Positions 37,260 through 43,690 are shown, counted from the first letter of the stretch. The stretch is DNA of 43,690 bases from Hellea sp. (GCA_020629875.1 JAHDCL010000014.1:1-43690), one strand, 5' to 3'. The notes: a model not told the origin generated them from the letters alone. Numbers and translations: made by a program.

Positions 37260-37643
37260 CTATTTTTTGTGTTCCATGTCCTTCAGGAACTTTTTTATCT
37301 TTTCTAATTCGTCGTCACTTGCTTCGGACTTTCCAAGCGCATGCATCACCAGATCGGAAACTGAGTTTCCAAAGGTGGTTTCTACAAATCTGTTGAACAG
37401 ATGTGACTTAGTTTCTTCTTCTGAAACGAGCGCTTTATAATTATAGGACTTGCCTTCACCGCGCTCTCTGGTCACCAAGCCCTTATCAAACATCCGCTGA
37501 ATTTGTTTGAGCGTCGTCGTGTAGCCGACGTCTTTATGGGCGCTGAGCCGCTCGTGAATCGTTTTGACGCTGCATGGCTGTTCCTCCCACAGGACGTTGA
37601 GAATAGCGGTTTCCGCGCCGGATGGTTTGATTCTAGGTTTCAT
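37260..37643 (-). CDS. BlaI/MecI/CopY-family transcriptional repressor
   Basis: The 127-residue protein is a winged-helix repressor with the family pattern PSGAETAILNVLWEEQPCSVKTIHERL, then GYTTTLKQIQRMFDKGLVTRERGEGKSYNY, and a C-terminal dimerisation helix region ending LEKIKKFLKDMEHKK. Such repressors bind a two-fold operator and are removed by an M56 protease or a ligand. The partner M56 gene is 39 bp downstream on the same strand. The ATG at 37643 has no Shine-Dalgarno sequence, so the message may be leaderless. The perfect palindrome at 37656-37671 begins 13 bp upstream of the ATG and is the obvious autoregulatory operator. Confidence 0.94.
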   Translation of the reverse strand: MKPRIKPSGAETAILNVLWEEQPCSVKTIHERLSAHKDVGYTTTLKQIQRMFDKGLVTRERGEGKSYNYKALVSEEETKSHLFNRFVETTFGNSVSDLVMHALGKSEASDDELEKIKKFLKDMEHKK

Positions 37644-37655
37644 ACAAATCTAATT

Positions 37656-37671
37656 AACGACACTTGTCGTT
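37656..37671. promoter_or_regulatory. probable BlaI-family operator (7-2-7 palindrome)
   Basis: AACGACA and TGTCGTT are exact inverted repeats around a central CT. BlaI/MecI operators have the same 7-2-7 geometry and the same inner ACA-N2-TGT core. It lies 13 bp upstream of the blaI start, where bound repressor would block transcription of the blaI-M56/M23-TonB receptor genes. Confidence 0.65.
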
Positions 37672-37686
37672 TTGTAAAGTTACAAA
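37671..37686. promoter_or_regulatory. second 7-2-7 palindrome next to the BlaI operator
   Basis: TTTGTAA and TTACAAA are exact inverted repeats around AG, sharing one base with the first palindrome. The geometry is identical, but the half-site order (TGTAA...TTACA) is the reverse of the usual ACA...TGT core. It may be a second repressor dimer site or part of the promoter (TTGTAA reads as a -35-like hexamer on the minus strand). Confidence 0.45.
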
Positions 37687-37731
37687 AATTACATATGAGA
37701 ACTTGCGCCTAACAGCATTGTAACTCGCAAA

Positions 37732-37748
37732 TTAACCTTTTCGTAACC
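37732..37748 (+). promoter_or_regulatory. CtrA-box-like site upstream of the CAP-domain gene
   Basis: The sequence TTAA, seven bases, then GTAACC differs by one base from the Caulobacter-type CtrA site TTAA-N7-TTAACC. It sits 43 bp upstream of the chosen ATG of the CAP gene and 89 bp from the blaI start. A single near-match in an AT-rich spacer can arise by chance, so this is tentative. Confidence 0.35.
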
Positions 37749-37790
37749 AGAGTGCGGCCACCCTCTCGCTATTCTCGGGAGGGCCTATTT

Positions 37791-38549
37791 ATGGATTTAG
37801 CTATGCGTTTTGGACTTTCCTTTTTTTCTATCTCAGCTGTTGCAGCCATGGCGCTTGCCGCTCCGGCCTTCGGAACAACAAGCCTTTTGGGGTCCGCGGA
37901 TGACGGCACCTATCGGACGGAAAAAGTTTATTCGACTTCCGAATGTACGGCGCTTTGCAAAGCCGACGCCAAAACTTGCCGCGGCACAATCACCGTACAA
38001 ATGGACATAAGCAAACCTGAAATGCTTTGTCGTTTGAACAATGGCAAGGGCGCCCAGCCTGCATTCCCCTCAACACCACCCAAGCCACTAAATATGGATA
38101 TCGCACTTTCAGATTTTAATGCTTACCGCGCGGAAATGGGCCTAACGCCTGTGCGTTATTCCGAAAAACTCAATAAAGCCTCCCAACTCCATGCAGAAGA
38201 TATGGCGCGAGCGGGCGACGCATCCCACACGGGAACGGATGGCTCCACCCACGGTGACCGCGTCCAACGGCAAGCCTACTATTTTTCGATTGTGGGCGAG
38301 AATGTCGCCTCAGGGCAGAAGTCTTGGGACAAAGTTTTTTCCGCTTGGCAGAAAAGCCCGGGCCACAATGAGAATCTATTGAGGTCCGATGTGTCTGACT
38401 TTGGCCTCGCACTCGTCTATGATCCAGACAGCGCCTATCAGACGTATTGGGCTATGCTTGTGGCGTCCCCGCTTGACGCGGAGACGGTCGGCTATTTGCA
38501 ACGCCAAGGCGACATTGCGCCTGTGGCATCAACTAGCCCTAGCCAGTAA
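37791..38549 (+). CDS. secreted CAP/SCP-domain protein with N-terminal PAN-like Cys module
   Basis: From the ATG at 37791 (GGGAGG 8 nt upstream) the product is 252 residues. A signal peptide ending near APAFG comes first, followed by a short module of about 50 residues with four cysteines (SECTALCKADAKTCRG, EMLCRL) that resembles a PAN/apple domain. The CAP domain comes next, with FNAYRAEMGLTPVRY, SHTGTDGSTHGDRV (His), VGENVASG (Glu) and SPGHNENLL (His), the usual CAP cleft residues, then LALVYD. Bacterial CAP proteins are secreted and mostly of unknown activity. The gene is divergent from blaI and its 3' end overlaps the convergent MaoC-like gene by 11 bp. A GTG at 37752 is a less likely start. 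Confidence 0.85.
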   Translation: MDLAMRFGLSFFSISAVAAMALAAPAFGTTSLLGSADDGTYRTEKVYSTSECTALCKADAKTCRGTITVQMDISKPEMLCRLNNGKGAQPAFPSTPPKPLNMDIALSDFNAYRAEMGLTPVRYSEKLNKASQLHAEDMARAGDASHTGTDGSTHGDRVQRQAYYFSIVGENVASGQKSWDKVFSAWQKSPGHNENLLRSDVSDFGLALVYDPDSAYQTYWAMLVASPLDAETVGYLQRQGDIAPVASTSPSQ

Positions 38550-38997
38550 ACTGCATACCAAGCCAATCAGCGATTAAGGCAGGTTTCTCTTGCCCCTCAA
38601 TATCAACTGTGACTTCATATGTCAGAAGGTGCTGCCCCGGCTTTTTTTCGACAGCCTCTTTCAAGGTGAAACGCCCACGGACTCTTGATCCACTTGGCAC
38701 GGGCGCAAGAAAACGAACTTTCTCAAATCCGTAATTCACACCCATTTGCACGCCTTCGATCACAAGACCGGCGCCTTCTGAAAACTTGGAGAGCAAAGAG
38801 AGAGTCAAAAAGCCGTGAGCAATCGTTCCGCCAAAGGGCGTTTTTTTAGCCATCTCTTCATTGATATGGATGAATTGGTGGTCCTCGGTCACATCAGCAA
38901 ATACGTTAATACGATCTTGATCGACCGTAATCCATTCACTTGTTCCAAGTTCCCTACCAATTAGGCCTTGAATATCTGATGCTGCTACAGTTTTCAT
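38539..38997 (-). CDS. MaoC-like (R)-specific enoyl-CoA hydratase, NodN-like
   Basis: The 152-residue single hotdog-fold protein has the hydratase 2 motif FADVTEDHQFIHIN with catalytic Asp39 and His44, followed by FGGTIAHGFLTLSLLSKF. Proteins of this size (NodN, PhaJ-like) hydrate trans-2-enoyl-CoA to (R)-3-hydroxyacyl-CoA. It is the third gene of a minus-strand unit with two acyl-CoA dehydrogenases, starting 19 bp after the second one. That context supports an acyl-CoA degradation role. Confidence 0.9.
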   Translation of the reverse strand: MKTVAASDIQGLIGRELGTSEWITVDQDRINVFADVTEDHQFIHINEEMAKKTPFGGTIAHGFLTLSLLSKFSEGAGLVIEGVQMGVNYGFEKVRFLAPVPSGSRVRGRFTLKEAVEKKPGQHLLTYEVTVDIEGQEKPALIADWLGMQFTG

Positions 38998-39016
38998 ATC
39001 TATCCCCTTATTATTA

Positions 39017-40156
39017 TTAAAATTTATTGGCGAGAGCGAATTGATTCATATGATAATGCGCATCACCAAAGAGTTCCTGTAAAACACGTATCCGTTTCAT
39101 GAACAAGCCGATATCATACTCGTCGGTCATCCCCACACCGCCATGCATTTGCACGCCTTCTTGAGAAGCAAGTTTAGCGACGGAGCCCAACTTCGCTTTT
39201 GCCATGGCACAATACAGCTCCGCTTTGGGGTCATCATTGTCCAGAGCCGTTAAGGCCGCCAGTACAGCCGAACGAGCGATTTCTAGCTCAGCGTAAAGGT
39301 GCGATGCACGATGCTGAAGAGCTTGGAACTCACCAATGATGGATCCGAATTGTTTGCGTTCTTTGATATAGGCCACAGTACTTTCAAAGGCTTGGCTGCC
39401 CGCTCCGAGAAGCTCCGCGGCAACAGCTGCTCGGCCAACGTTTAGCACTTTTCCAAGCACAGCCATTCCGTCATCAACTGTTCCTAGCAAAGCATCTCCA
39501 GAGACTTCCACATTGTCTAGCTCAATACGCGCTGCATTACGGCTATCCACCATAATCGTCCGCTCAGTGGAAACACCTTGTGTCTTGGGGTTAACAATAA
39601 AGAGGCTTATGCCTTCTGAGTCGCCATCTTCACCGTTAGTGCGAGCAGCCACAATCAGGGCGTCTGCTATATGGCCATCGACCACCATGGCTTTTGACCC
39701 ATTGAGCTTAAACCCATTTCCAGACTTCTCGGCTGTCGCTGAGGTTCCAGAAGGGTTATGCTTTGGTCCTTCGTCAAGGGCGAGGGCAATGATAGCTTCA
39801 CCGCCCGCAATTTTTGGCAGCCATTCAGACTTTTGTTCACTAGAACCACCTTCACGGATAGCCGTCGCAGCTAAGATAGCCGTGGAAAGAAATGGTGATG
39901 CAGATAGGTTTCGGCCCATTTGCTCAGCGATAAGACCCGCCGCGAGGAACCCCATATCAACACCGCCATGATCTTCATCAATCACAACTCCCGTAAAGCC
40001 CATCTCAGCCATTTCAGCCCAGAGCGAACGATCGAAACCCGTTTCGTCACGTTCGTCTCGTAACTTTCTCAAGGATGTAACAGGGGCTTTATCTGCAAAG
40101 AAACCTTCCGCTGTGTCGCGGAGCATAACTTCGTCTTCAGTTAGTAATAGGCCCAT
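39017..40156 (-). CDS. acyl-CoA dehydrogenase family protein (second of a pair)
   Basis: The 379-residue flavoprotein has the ACAD N-terminal helical domain (LLTEDEVMLRDTAEGFFAD), a central beta domain with LNGSKAMVVDGHIADALIVAART, and C-terminal helices with RKQFGSIIGEFQALQHRASHLYAELE. The C-terminal signature is GVQMHGGVGMTDEYDIGLFMKRI. It starts 3 bp after the stop of the other dehydrogenase. Side-by-side ACAD genes of this kind often encode the two unlike subunits of a heterotetramer, as in bacterial steroid and branched side-chain degradation. The substrate is unknown. Confidence 0.92.
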   Translation of the reverse strand: MGLLLTEDEVMLRDTAEGFFADKAPVTSLRKLRDERDETGFDRSLWAEMAEMGFTGVVIDEDHGGVDMGFLAAGLIAEQMGRNLSASPFLSTAILAATAIREGGSSEQKSEWLPKIAGGEAIIALALDEGPKHNPSGTSATAEKSGNGFKLNGSKAMVVDGHIADALIVAARTNGEDGDSEGISLFIVNPKTQGVSTERTIMVDSRNAARIELDNVEVSGDALLGTVDDGMAVLGKVLNVGRAAVAAELLGAGSQAFESTVAYIKERKQFGSIIGEFQALQHRASHLYAELEIARSAVLAALTALDNDDPKAELYCAMAKAKLGSVAKLASQEGVQMHGGVGMTDEYDIGLFMKRIRVLQELFGDAHYHMNQFALANKF

Positions 40157-40159
40157 GAA

Positions 40160-41338
40160 TTACGCTCCGGGGAGTTGTAGAATGTGTTTTGAAATAATGT
40201 TGAGCATGACCTCGGAAGTCCCGCCCTCGATGGAGTTACCTTTTGTGCGGAGCCAGCTTCGCGCCATTTTCCCATCGTCCGAACGATCTGATTCCCATTC
40301 CAGACCATCATGACCGGTGGCATCCATCATCAGCTCGTGCTTGCGCTTATTAAGTTCCGTACCATAATATTTTAGCATCGAACTATCCGCGCCCAGAGAG
40401 GCGCCAGCTTTCGCTTCCGCAAGTTTACGACTCATGGTCAACCCAAATGCCCATTCATCAATTTCAGCCTCAGTGATTTTGGCGCGGAGCATAGGGTCAG
40501 ACAATTTACCATCCTCTAGACCAAGTGACGCCGCAGCGAGTTCATGCAGAGGGCGACTAACAGATTGATTCTGGCCACCGATCATTTCGCGCTCATGCGT
40601 GAGCAGATATTTAGCAACATCCCAGCCCTTTTCGCGCGTCCCAACCAAGTTATGTTTTTCAACGCGAACGTCCTCAAAGAAGGTTTCGCAGAATGGCGAA
40701 CGACCAGATATCAGCTTAATAGGACGGGCTTCGACACCTGGCGTTTCCATATCGAACAGAACGAAAGAAATCCCGTGATGCTTCTTCCCTGTGTTATCCG
40801 TGCGCACGAGACAGAAAATCCAATCGGCTTGGTCAGCATATGATGTCCAAACTTTCTGACCATTGACGATGAAATGATCGCCCATATCTTCGCATTTTGT
40901 GGCAAGTGACGCTAAGTCCGAGCCTGCGCTGGGCTCTGAATAACCCTGACACCAGCGAATTTCTCCGCGCGCGACCGGCGGAAGATGCTCGAGCTTTTGT
41001 GCCTCGGTCCCGAACTTCAAGAGCGCTGGCCCCAACATCCAAATACCAAAACTATCCAAGGGCGAGCGCGCATTTATACGCTTCATTTCTTTTTGAAGGA
41101 CGATTTCCTCAGCTCGGGAGAGCCCCGCGCCGCCATATTCTTTAGGCCATGTCGGCACAGTCCAACCTTTGGCGGCCATACGCTCCAGCCAGACCTTCTG
41201 TGCATCGGATTGGAACTTCCAATTCCGGCCGCCCCAGCAAATATCCTTATCGCCGGAAATAGGCTGGCGCATTTCTTCCGGACAGTTGGCCTCAAGCCAC
41301 TCCCTCACCTCTGCTGCAAAAGCTTTTAAATCACTCAT
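40160..41338 (-). CDS. acyl-CoA dehydrogenase family protein (first of a pair)
   Basis: The 392-residue protein begins MSDLKAFAAEVREWLEANCPEE. It contains WPKEYGGAGLSRAEEIVLQKEM, the FAD/substrate region WCQGYSEPSAGSDLASL, FIVNGQKVWTSYADQADWIFCLVRT, and the C-terminal TKGNSIEGGTSEVMLNIISKHIL. The ATG at 41338 is chosen because GAGG lies 8 nt upstream and this is the family start; the open frame runs 51 codons further into the regulatory region. It leads the acd-acd-maoC unit, divergent from the iron alcohol dehydrogenase gene. It probably forms a complex with the product of the next gene. Confidence 0.93.
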   Translation of the reverse strand: MSDLKAFAAEVREWLEANCPEEMRQPISGDKDICWGGRNWKFQSDAQKVWLERMAAKGWTVPTWPKEYGGAGLSRAEEIVLQKEMKRINARSPLDSFGIWMLGPALLKFGTEAQKLEHLPPVARGEIRWCQGYSEPSAGSDLASLATKCEDMGDHFIVNGQKVWTSYADQADWIFCLVRTDNTGKKHHGISFVLFDMETPGVEARPIKLISGRSPFCETFFEDVRVEKHNLVGTREKGWDVAKYLLTHEREMIGGQNQSVSRPLHELAAASLGLEDGKLSDPMLRAKITEAEIDEWAFGLTMSRKLAEAKAGASLGADSSMLKYYGTELNKRKHELMMDATGHDGLEWESDRSDDGKMARSWLRTKGNSIEGGTSEVMLNIISKHILQLPGA

Positions 41339-41356
41339 ATTTGCGTCCTCAATTTC

Positions 41357-41376
41357 ATATGCATATAGTTGCATAT
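41357..41376. promoter_or_regulatory. 7-6-7 inverted repeat, candidate regulator site
   Basis: ATATGCA and TGCATAT are exact inverted repeats separated by TATAGT. The site is 18 bp upstream of the acyl-CoA dehydrogenase ATG and 60 bp upstream of the alcohol dehydrogenase ATG. It is suited to control both transcripts, for example by a TetR- or GntR-type regulator encoded elsewhere. Confidence 0.5.
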
Positions 41377-41436
41377 ACATGAGAATGCTGTAGGTAAAGA
41401 CAAAGACGCAAAATGACGCAATTTTTAGGACGCGAT

Positions 41437-42567
41437 ATGCATTCATTCCAAACTGTAGCGGACATACGCATCGAGCCCGGCGGCGCAGCAAAACTGGATT
41501 ACTATGTTGAAGGGCTATGCCGGAACAAGCGCGTGGCCATCGTTACGGATAAAGGCGTGAAAGCACTTGGGCTCATGGATGCCGGAATCGCAGCACTCAA
41601 AGAAGCCGGTTATGCGGTCTTTGTTTTCGATAAAGTCGTTCCCGATCCGCCTCAGGACATCGTCCTTAAAGGCGCTACGGCCATTCGCAAATTTAACGCC
41701 GGCATGATTATTGGATTTGGCGGGGGCTCGCCTATGGACACAGCCAAGGTCATCGCGCACCTCTGCGGTTCGGATCAATCGATAGAAAGTCTTTACGGCG
41801 TGGGCAATGCTAAGGGACCAACACTTCCTCTCTTACTTGTGCCGACGACGTCTGGCACGGGATCAGAGGTCACTAATGTGGCCATAATTACAACAGGAGA
41901 GACAGCAAAAAAAGGTGTCGTCGCCGATAGTCTTTATGCTGATAGGGTTCTACTTGACGCCGAGCTTACCTTTGGCCTGCCGGCTTCCATCACAGCCTCC
42001 ACTGGAATAGACGCCATGGTTCACGCGATCGAGGCCTATACCTCCATTCGCCTGAAAAACCCCCTATCGGACGCTCTCGCGCTCACGGCGTTGCGGAAAA
42101 TGCGCAATGCAATTGTAACAGCGGTGAATGATGGAAGTGACATTGAAGCGCGGAATGACATGCTCATCGGGGCTATGTTGGCGGGGCAAGCCTTTTCAAA
42201 TGCACCCTGCGCAGCGGTTCACGCCCTCGCCTATCCGCTCGGCGGCTTCTTTCATGTGCCGCATGGCCTTTCTAACGCCTTGGTCCTGACGGAAGTCATG
42301 AAATATAACCTCCCCAAGGCAGAACATTGGTATGGCGAGATCGCCCGCGATTTGGGCGTTGGGCAAACGGGAGTAAGTCTCATTGATGAAATGCTCCGCA
42401 TCAAAGAGGAAACACGCGTTCCTAAAACGCTTACCGACGTAAACATTCCAAGCGATGCCATTCCAATGATGGCTGAGGATGCCATGACAAAAGACCGTCT
42501 TTTGATGAACAACGCGCGCGAGATGACTTATGACGCGACAGTAAAAATATACGAGACGATCCTTTGA
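41437..42567 (+). CDS. iron-containing (group III) alcohol dehydrogenase
   Basis: The 376-residue protein is a Fe-ADH family oxidoreductase. It has the NAD-binding GFGGGSPMDTAKVIA motif, LLLVPTTSGTGSEVT, STGIDAMVHAIEAYTS and HALAYPLGGFFHVPHGLSNALVL, which carry the Asp and His metal ligands. It oxidises an alcohol or reduces an aldehyde. I chose the ATG at 41437, with AGGA 6 nt upstream; an ATG at 41413 would add eight residues but has no ribosome binding site. Its TGA overlaps the TTG start of the thioesterase gene. The natural substrate cannot be predicted from sequence. Confidence 0.92.
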   Translation: MHSFQTVADIRIEPGGAAKLDYYVEGLCRNKRVAIVTDKGVKALGLMDAGIAALKEAGYAVFVFDKVVPDPPQDIVLKGATAIRKFNAGMIIGFGGGSPMDTAKVIAHLCGSDQSIESLYGVGNAKGPTLPLLLVPTTSGTGSEVTNVAIITTGETAKKGVVADSLYADRVLLDAELTFGLPASITASTGIDAMVHAIEAYTSIRLKNPLSDALALTALRKMRNAIVTAVNDGSDIEARNDMLIGAMLAGQAFSNAPCAAVHALAYPLGGFFHVPHGLSNALVLTEVMKYNLPKAEHWYGEIARDLGVGQTGVSLIDEMLRIKEETRVPKTLTDVNIPSDAIPMMAEDAMTKDRLLMNNAREMTYDATVKIYETIL

Positions 42568-42998
42568 CCCGCCCCACACCTCCTCGCCGCGAAGATTACC
42601 CTCACACCTTAACGATCCCAACGCGGTGGAATGACAATGACATTTACGGCCACGTCAATAATGCCGTATATTATTATTTCATAGATACCGTCGTGAATTG
42701 CTATCTCATCGACAATGGCCTTCTCGACCTGAAGAAAAGCGAGACCATTGGCCTCGCAGTTGATACGGGGTGCAAGTTTTTTGACTCAATCGAATATCCA
42801 GATATCGTTCACGCGGGACTTCGGGTGAGCAAGCTAGGCAATTCCAGCGTGACCTATGATATCGGCATGTTCAAAAATGATGACACCGTCGCTGCGGCTC
42901 AGGGTCACTTCGTACACGTTTATGTCGACGAAAAGACACGGCGTCCCGTTAGGATTTCGGATAAAATGAGAAAAAAACTTGGGGAGATTACGATATGA
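42564..42998 (+). CDS. acyl-CoA thioesterase, 4HBT hotdog family
   Basis: The 144-residue protein has the 4-hydroxybenzoyl-CoA thioesterase-type motif TRWNDNDIYGHVNNAVYYYFID at about 20-41, including the acidic residue and GHVNN turn expected at the active site. GHFVHVYVD lies near the C-terminus. It should hydrolyse an acyl-CoA. The start is a TTG at 42564 that overlaps the upstream TGA (TTGA), giving MTRPTPPRREDYPH, which matches the N-terminus of homologues. No ATG lies between it and the motif. Translation therefore depends on coupling to the dehydrogenase gene. Confidence 0.9.
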   Translation: MTRPTPPRREDYPHTLTIPTRWNDNDIYGHVNNAVYYYFIDTVVNCYLIDNGLLDLKKSETIGLAVDTGCKFFDSIEYPDIVHAGLRVSKLGNSSVTYDIGMFKNDDTVAAAQGHFVHVYVDEKTRRPVRISDKMRKKLGEITI

Positions 42999-43597
42999 AC
43001 GATTACGCAGAGATCATCAAAGACGATCCGGCCCTTGTTGGCGAGACAGCGAAATTCACCCGTATGCAAGACGGTACGCTGGAAGACTGGATGAAAATCG
43101 GCGCGGCCCATAAGCAGGATTTCACCAAAACCGCGGACCGCTTCATCGGCATGTTAAAACAGCTCGAAGACGCCACCCTCGGCTTTGCCTGTGACCAGCT
43201 CCAACACGCGCTTATGTGTGGAACACTCGCCCGCCGTGATGGTGCCACCGACGAGCAAATCGTCGTCGCCCTCTGTCACGACATGGCGAAGGTCATCAAT
43301 GTCCCCAATCACGGGCCGATTGTGGCGGAAATGCTCAAGCCCTATGTCAGCGATGACAGCTATCACGTGCTGCGCAATCACCAAGCCTTTCAGGGCGAGC
43401 ATTATTATCACTATATGGGCGCGCCCACCGATTTGCGCCTGCAATGGAAAGATGAGCCCTGGTATGATTACGCCGTCAAGCTCGTAGACGAATGGGACGC
43501 CCCCGCCTTTGACCCTGATTTTGAGGCTGACCCCTTAGAAAGCTTTGAACCCCTCATGCGCAAAATCTTCCACGATAGCCCGATGGCTGTGGGATGA
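42995..43597 (+). CDS. HD-domain protein, possible PhnZ/TmpB-like diiron oxygenase
   Basis: The 200-residue HD-superfamily protein has candidate metal ligands His71 (LQHALMCG), His95-Asp96 (ALCHDMAK), His106 (PNHGPIV), His129 (RNHQAF) and Asp168 (DEWDAPAFDPDF). The C-terminal segment AFDPDFEADPLESFEPLMRKIF is typical of the HD group that includes the PhnZ-like mixed-valence diiron oxygenases acting on aminophosphonates and related trimethylammonium compounds. Ordinary phosphohydrolases lack this tail. The start overlaps the thioesterase stop, and the stop overlaps the next start (ATGA). Oxygenase function is inferred; hydrolase activity remains possible. Confidence 0.8.
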   Translation: MNDYAEIIKDDPALVGETAKFTRMQDGTLEDWMKIGAAHKQDFTKTADRFIGMLKQLEDATLGFACDQLQHALMCGTLARRDGATDEQIVVALCHDMAKVINVPNHGPIVAEMLKPYVSDDSYHVLRNHQAFQGEHYYHYMGAPTDLRLQWKDEPWYDYAVKLVDEWDAPAFDPDFEADPLESFEPLMRKIFHDSPMAVG

Positions 43598-43690
43598 GCA
43601 AAACCCTCGGCGCGATTGCGCTGCTCTTCTTGCTAGCCGCAGGCATCTGGGTGAATAGCCGATTGCCCGTGCCGTATGTGAAGGCACGTG
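43594..43690 (+). CDS. N-terminus of a membrane-anchored or secreted protein, cut by the window end
   Basis: An ATG at 43594 overlaps the HD-gene stop as ATGA and opens a frame of 32 codons to the window edge. The visible part is MSKTLGAIALLFLLAAGIW, a hydrophobic signal peptide or membrane anchor, followed by VNSRLPVPYVKAR. The overlap indicates it belongs to the same operon as the alcohol dehydrogenase, thioesterase and HD genes. No family can be assigned from this fragment. Confidence 0.7.
   Translation, partial: MSKTLGAIALLFLLAAGIWVNSRLPVPYVKAR

Noticed and set aside
34773-37643. Classical beta-lactam resistance operon (blaZ-blaR1-blaI)
   Set aside because: No beta-lactamase and no penicillin-binding sensor domain is present; the outer domain is M23.
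41339-41491. 51-residue N-terminal extension of the first acyl-CoA dehydrogenase
   Set aside because: It runs through the divergent regulatory region into the alcohol dehydrogenase gene; the family start and a GAGG box fit 41338.
1-43690. CRISPR array, insertion sequence, prophage, riboswitch
   Set aside because: No regularly spaced repeats, transposase, phage structural gene or recognisable aptamer was found on either strand.

Overview
This window is a chromosomal segment of an alphaproteobacterium, most likely from the Caulobacterales / Maricaulales-Hyphomonadales side. I base that on gene content and order. There is a mitochondrial-NDUFS4-like complex I accessory gene beside tRNA-Arg, an rplM-rpsI-argC run, an aminotransferase-glpX-recJ run, and a NYN / uracil-DNA glycosylase / smpB / dapA / Slt run. 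A TonB receptor, a CtrA-like box and a Tdh without its structural zinc lobe fit the same placement. Species cannot be named from the sequence alone. I saw no phage, insertion sequence, CRISPR array or conjugation gene.

Layout. 1-3216: three tRNA genes (Arg-TCT cut by the left edge, Pro-TGG, Glu-TTC) interleaved with the NDUFS4-like gene, an orphan HerA-type ATPase and an exported DUF192 protein. 3299-9840: minus-strand housekeeping genes recJ, glpX, an AlaC/LL-DAP-type aminotransferase, a small lipoprotein, argC, rpsI and rplM. 9841-12395: a poorly conserved pocket with an uncertain ORF, an unrecognised 205-residue protein and a DUF4241-like protein. 12396-18989: folK, a NYN-domain protein overlapping a family 5 uracil-DNA glycosylase, smpB-dapA, a Slt70-type lytic transglycosylase, a half-size UPF0016 transporter and a threonine/serine dehydratase. 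19076-25609: an AlkK-type acyl-CoA ligase, a Bcr/CflA efflux pump, the kbl-tdh-nitroreductase operon and a second uracil-DNA glycosylase-family protein.

25574-38549 is the most distinctive part and is devoted to the cell envelope. pbpC and a giant alpha-2-macroglobulin gene overlap as one unit. Upstream of them on the same strand is blaI, then an M56 (BlaR1-type) peptidase fused through a long charged coiled coil to a complete M23/LytM endopeptidase domain, then a TonB-dependent receptor. Two adjacent perfect 7-2-7 palindromes sit in front of blaI. A secreted PAN-like/CAP protein is divergent from it. I read this as a candidate proteolysis-controlled envelope-stress module in which sensor and wall hydrolase are one polypeptide.

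38539-43690 is a divergent acyl/alcohol catabolism locus. On the minus strand are two acyl-CoA dehydrogenases (probably a heteromeric pair) and a MaoC-like hydratase. On the plus strand are an iron-type alcohol dehydrogenase, a hotdog thioesterase, an HD-domain (possibly diiron oxygenase) protein and the start of a membrane or secreted protein, all joined by overlapping stops and starts. A 7-6-7 inverted repeat lies in the shared upstream region.
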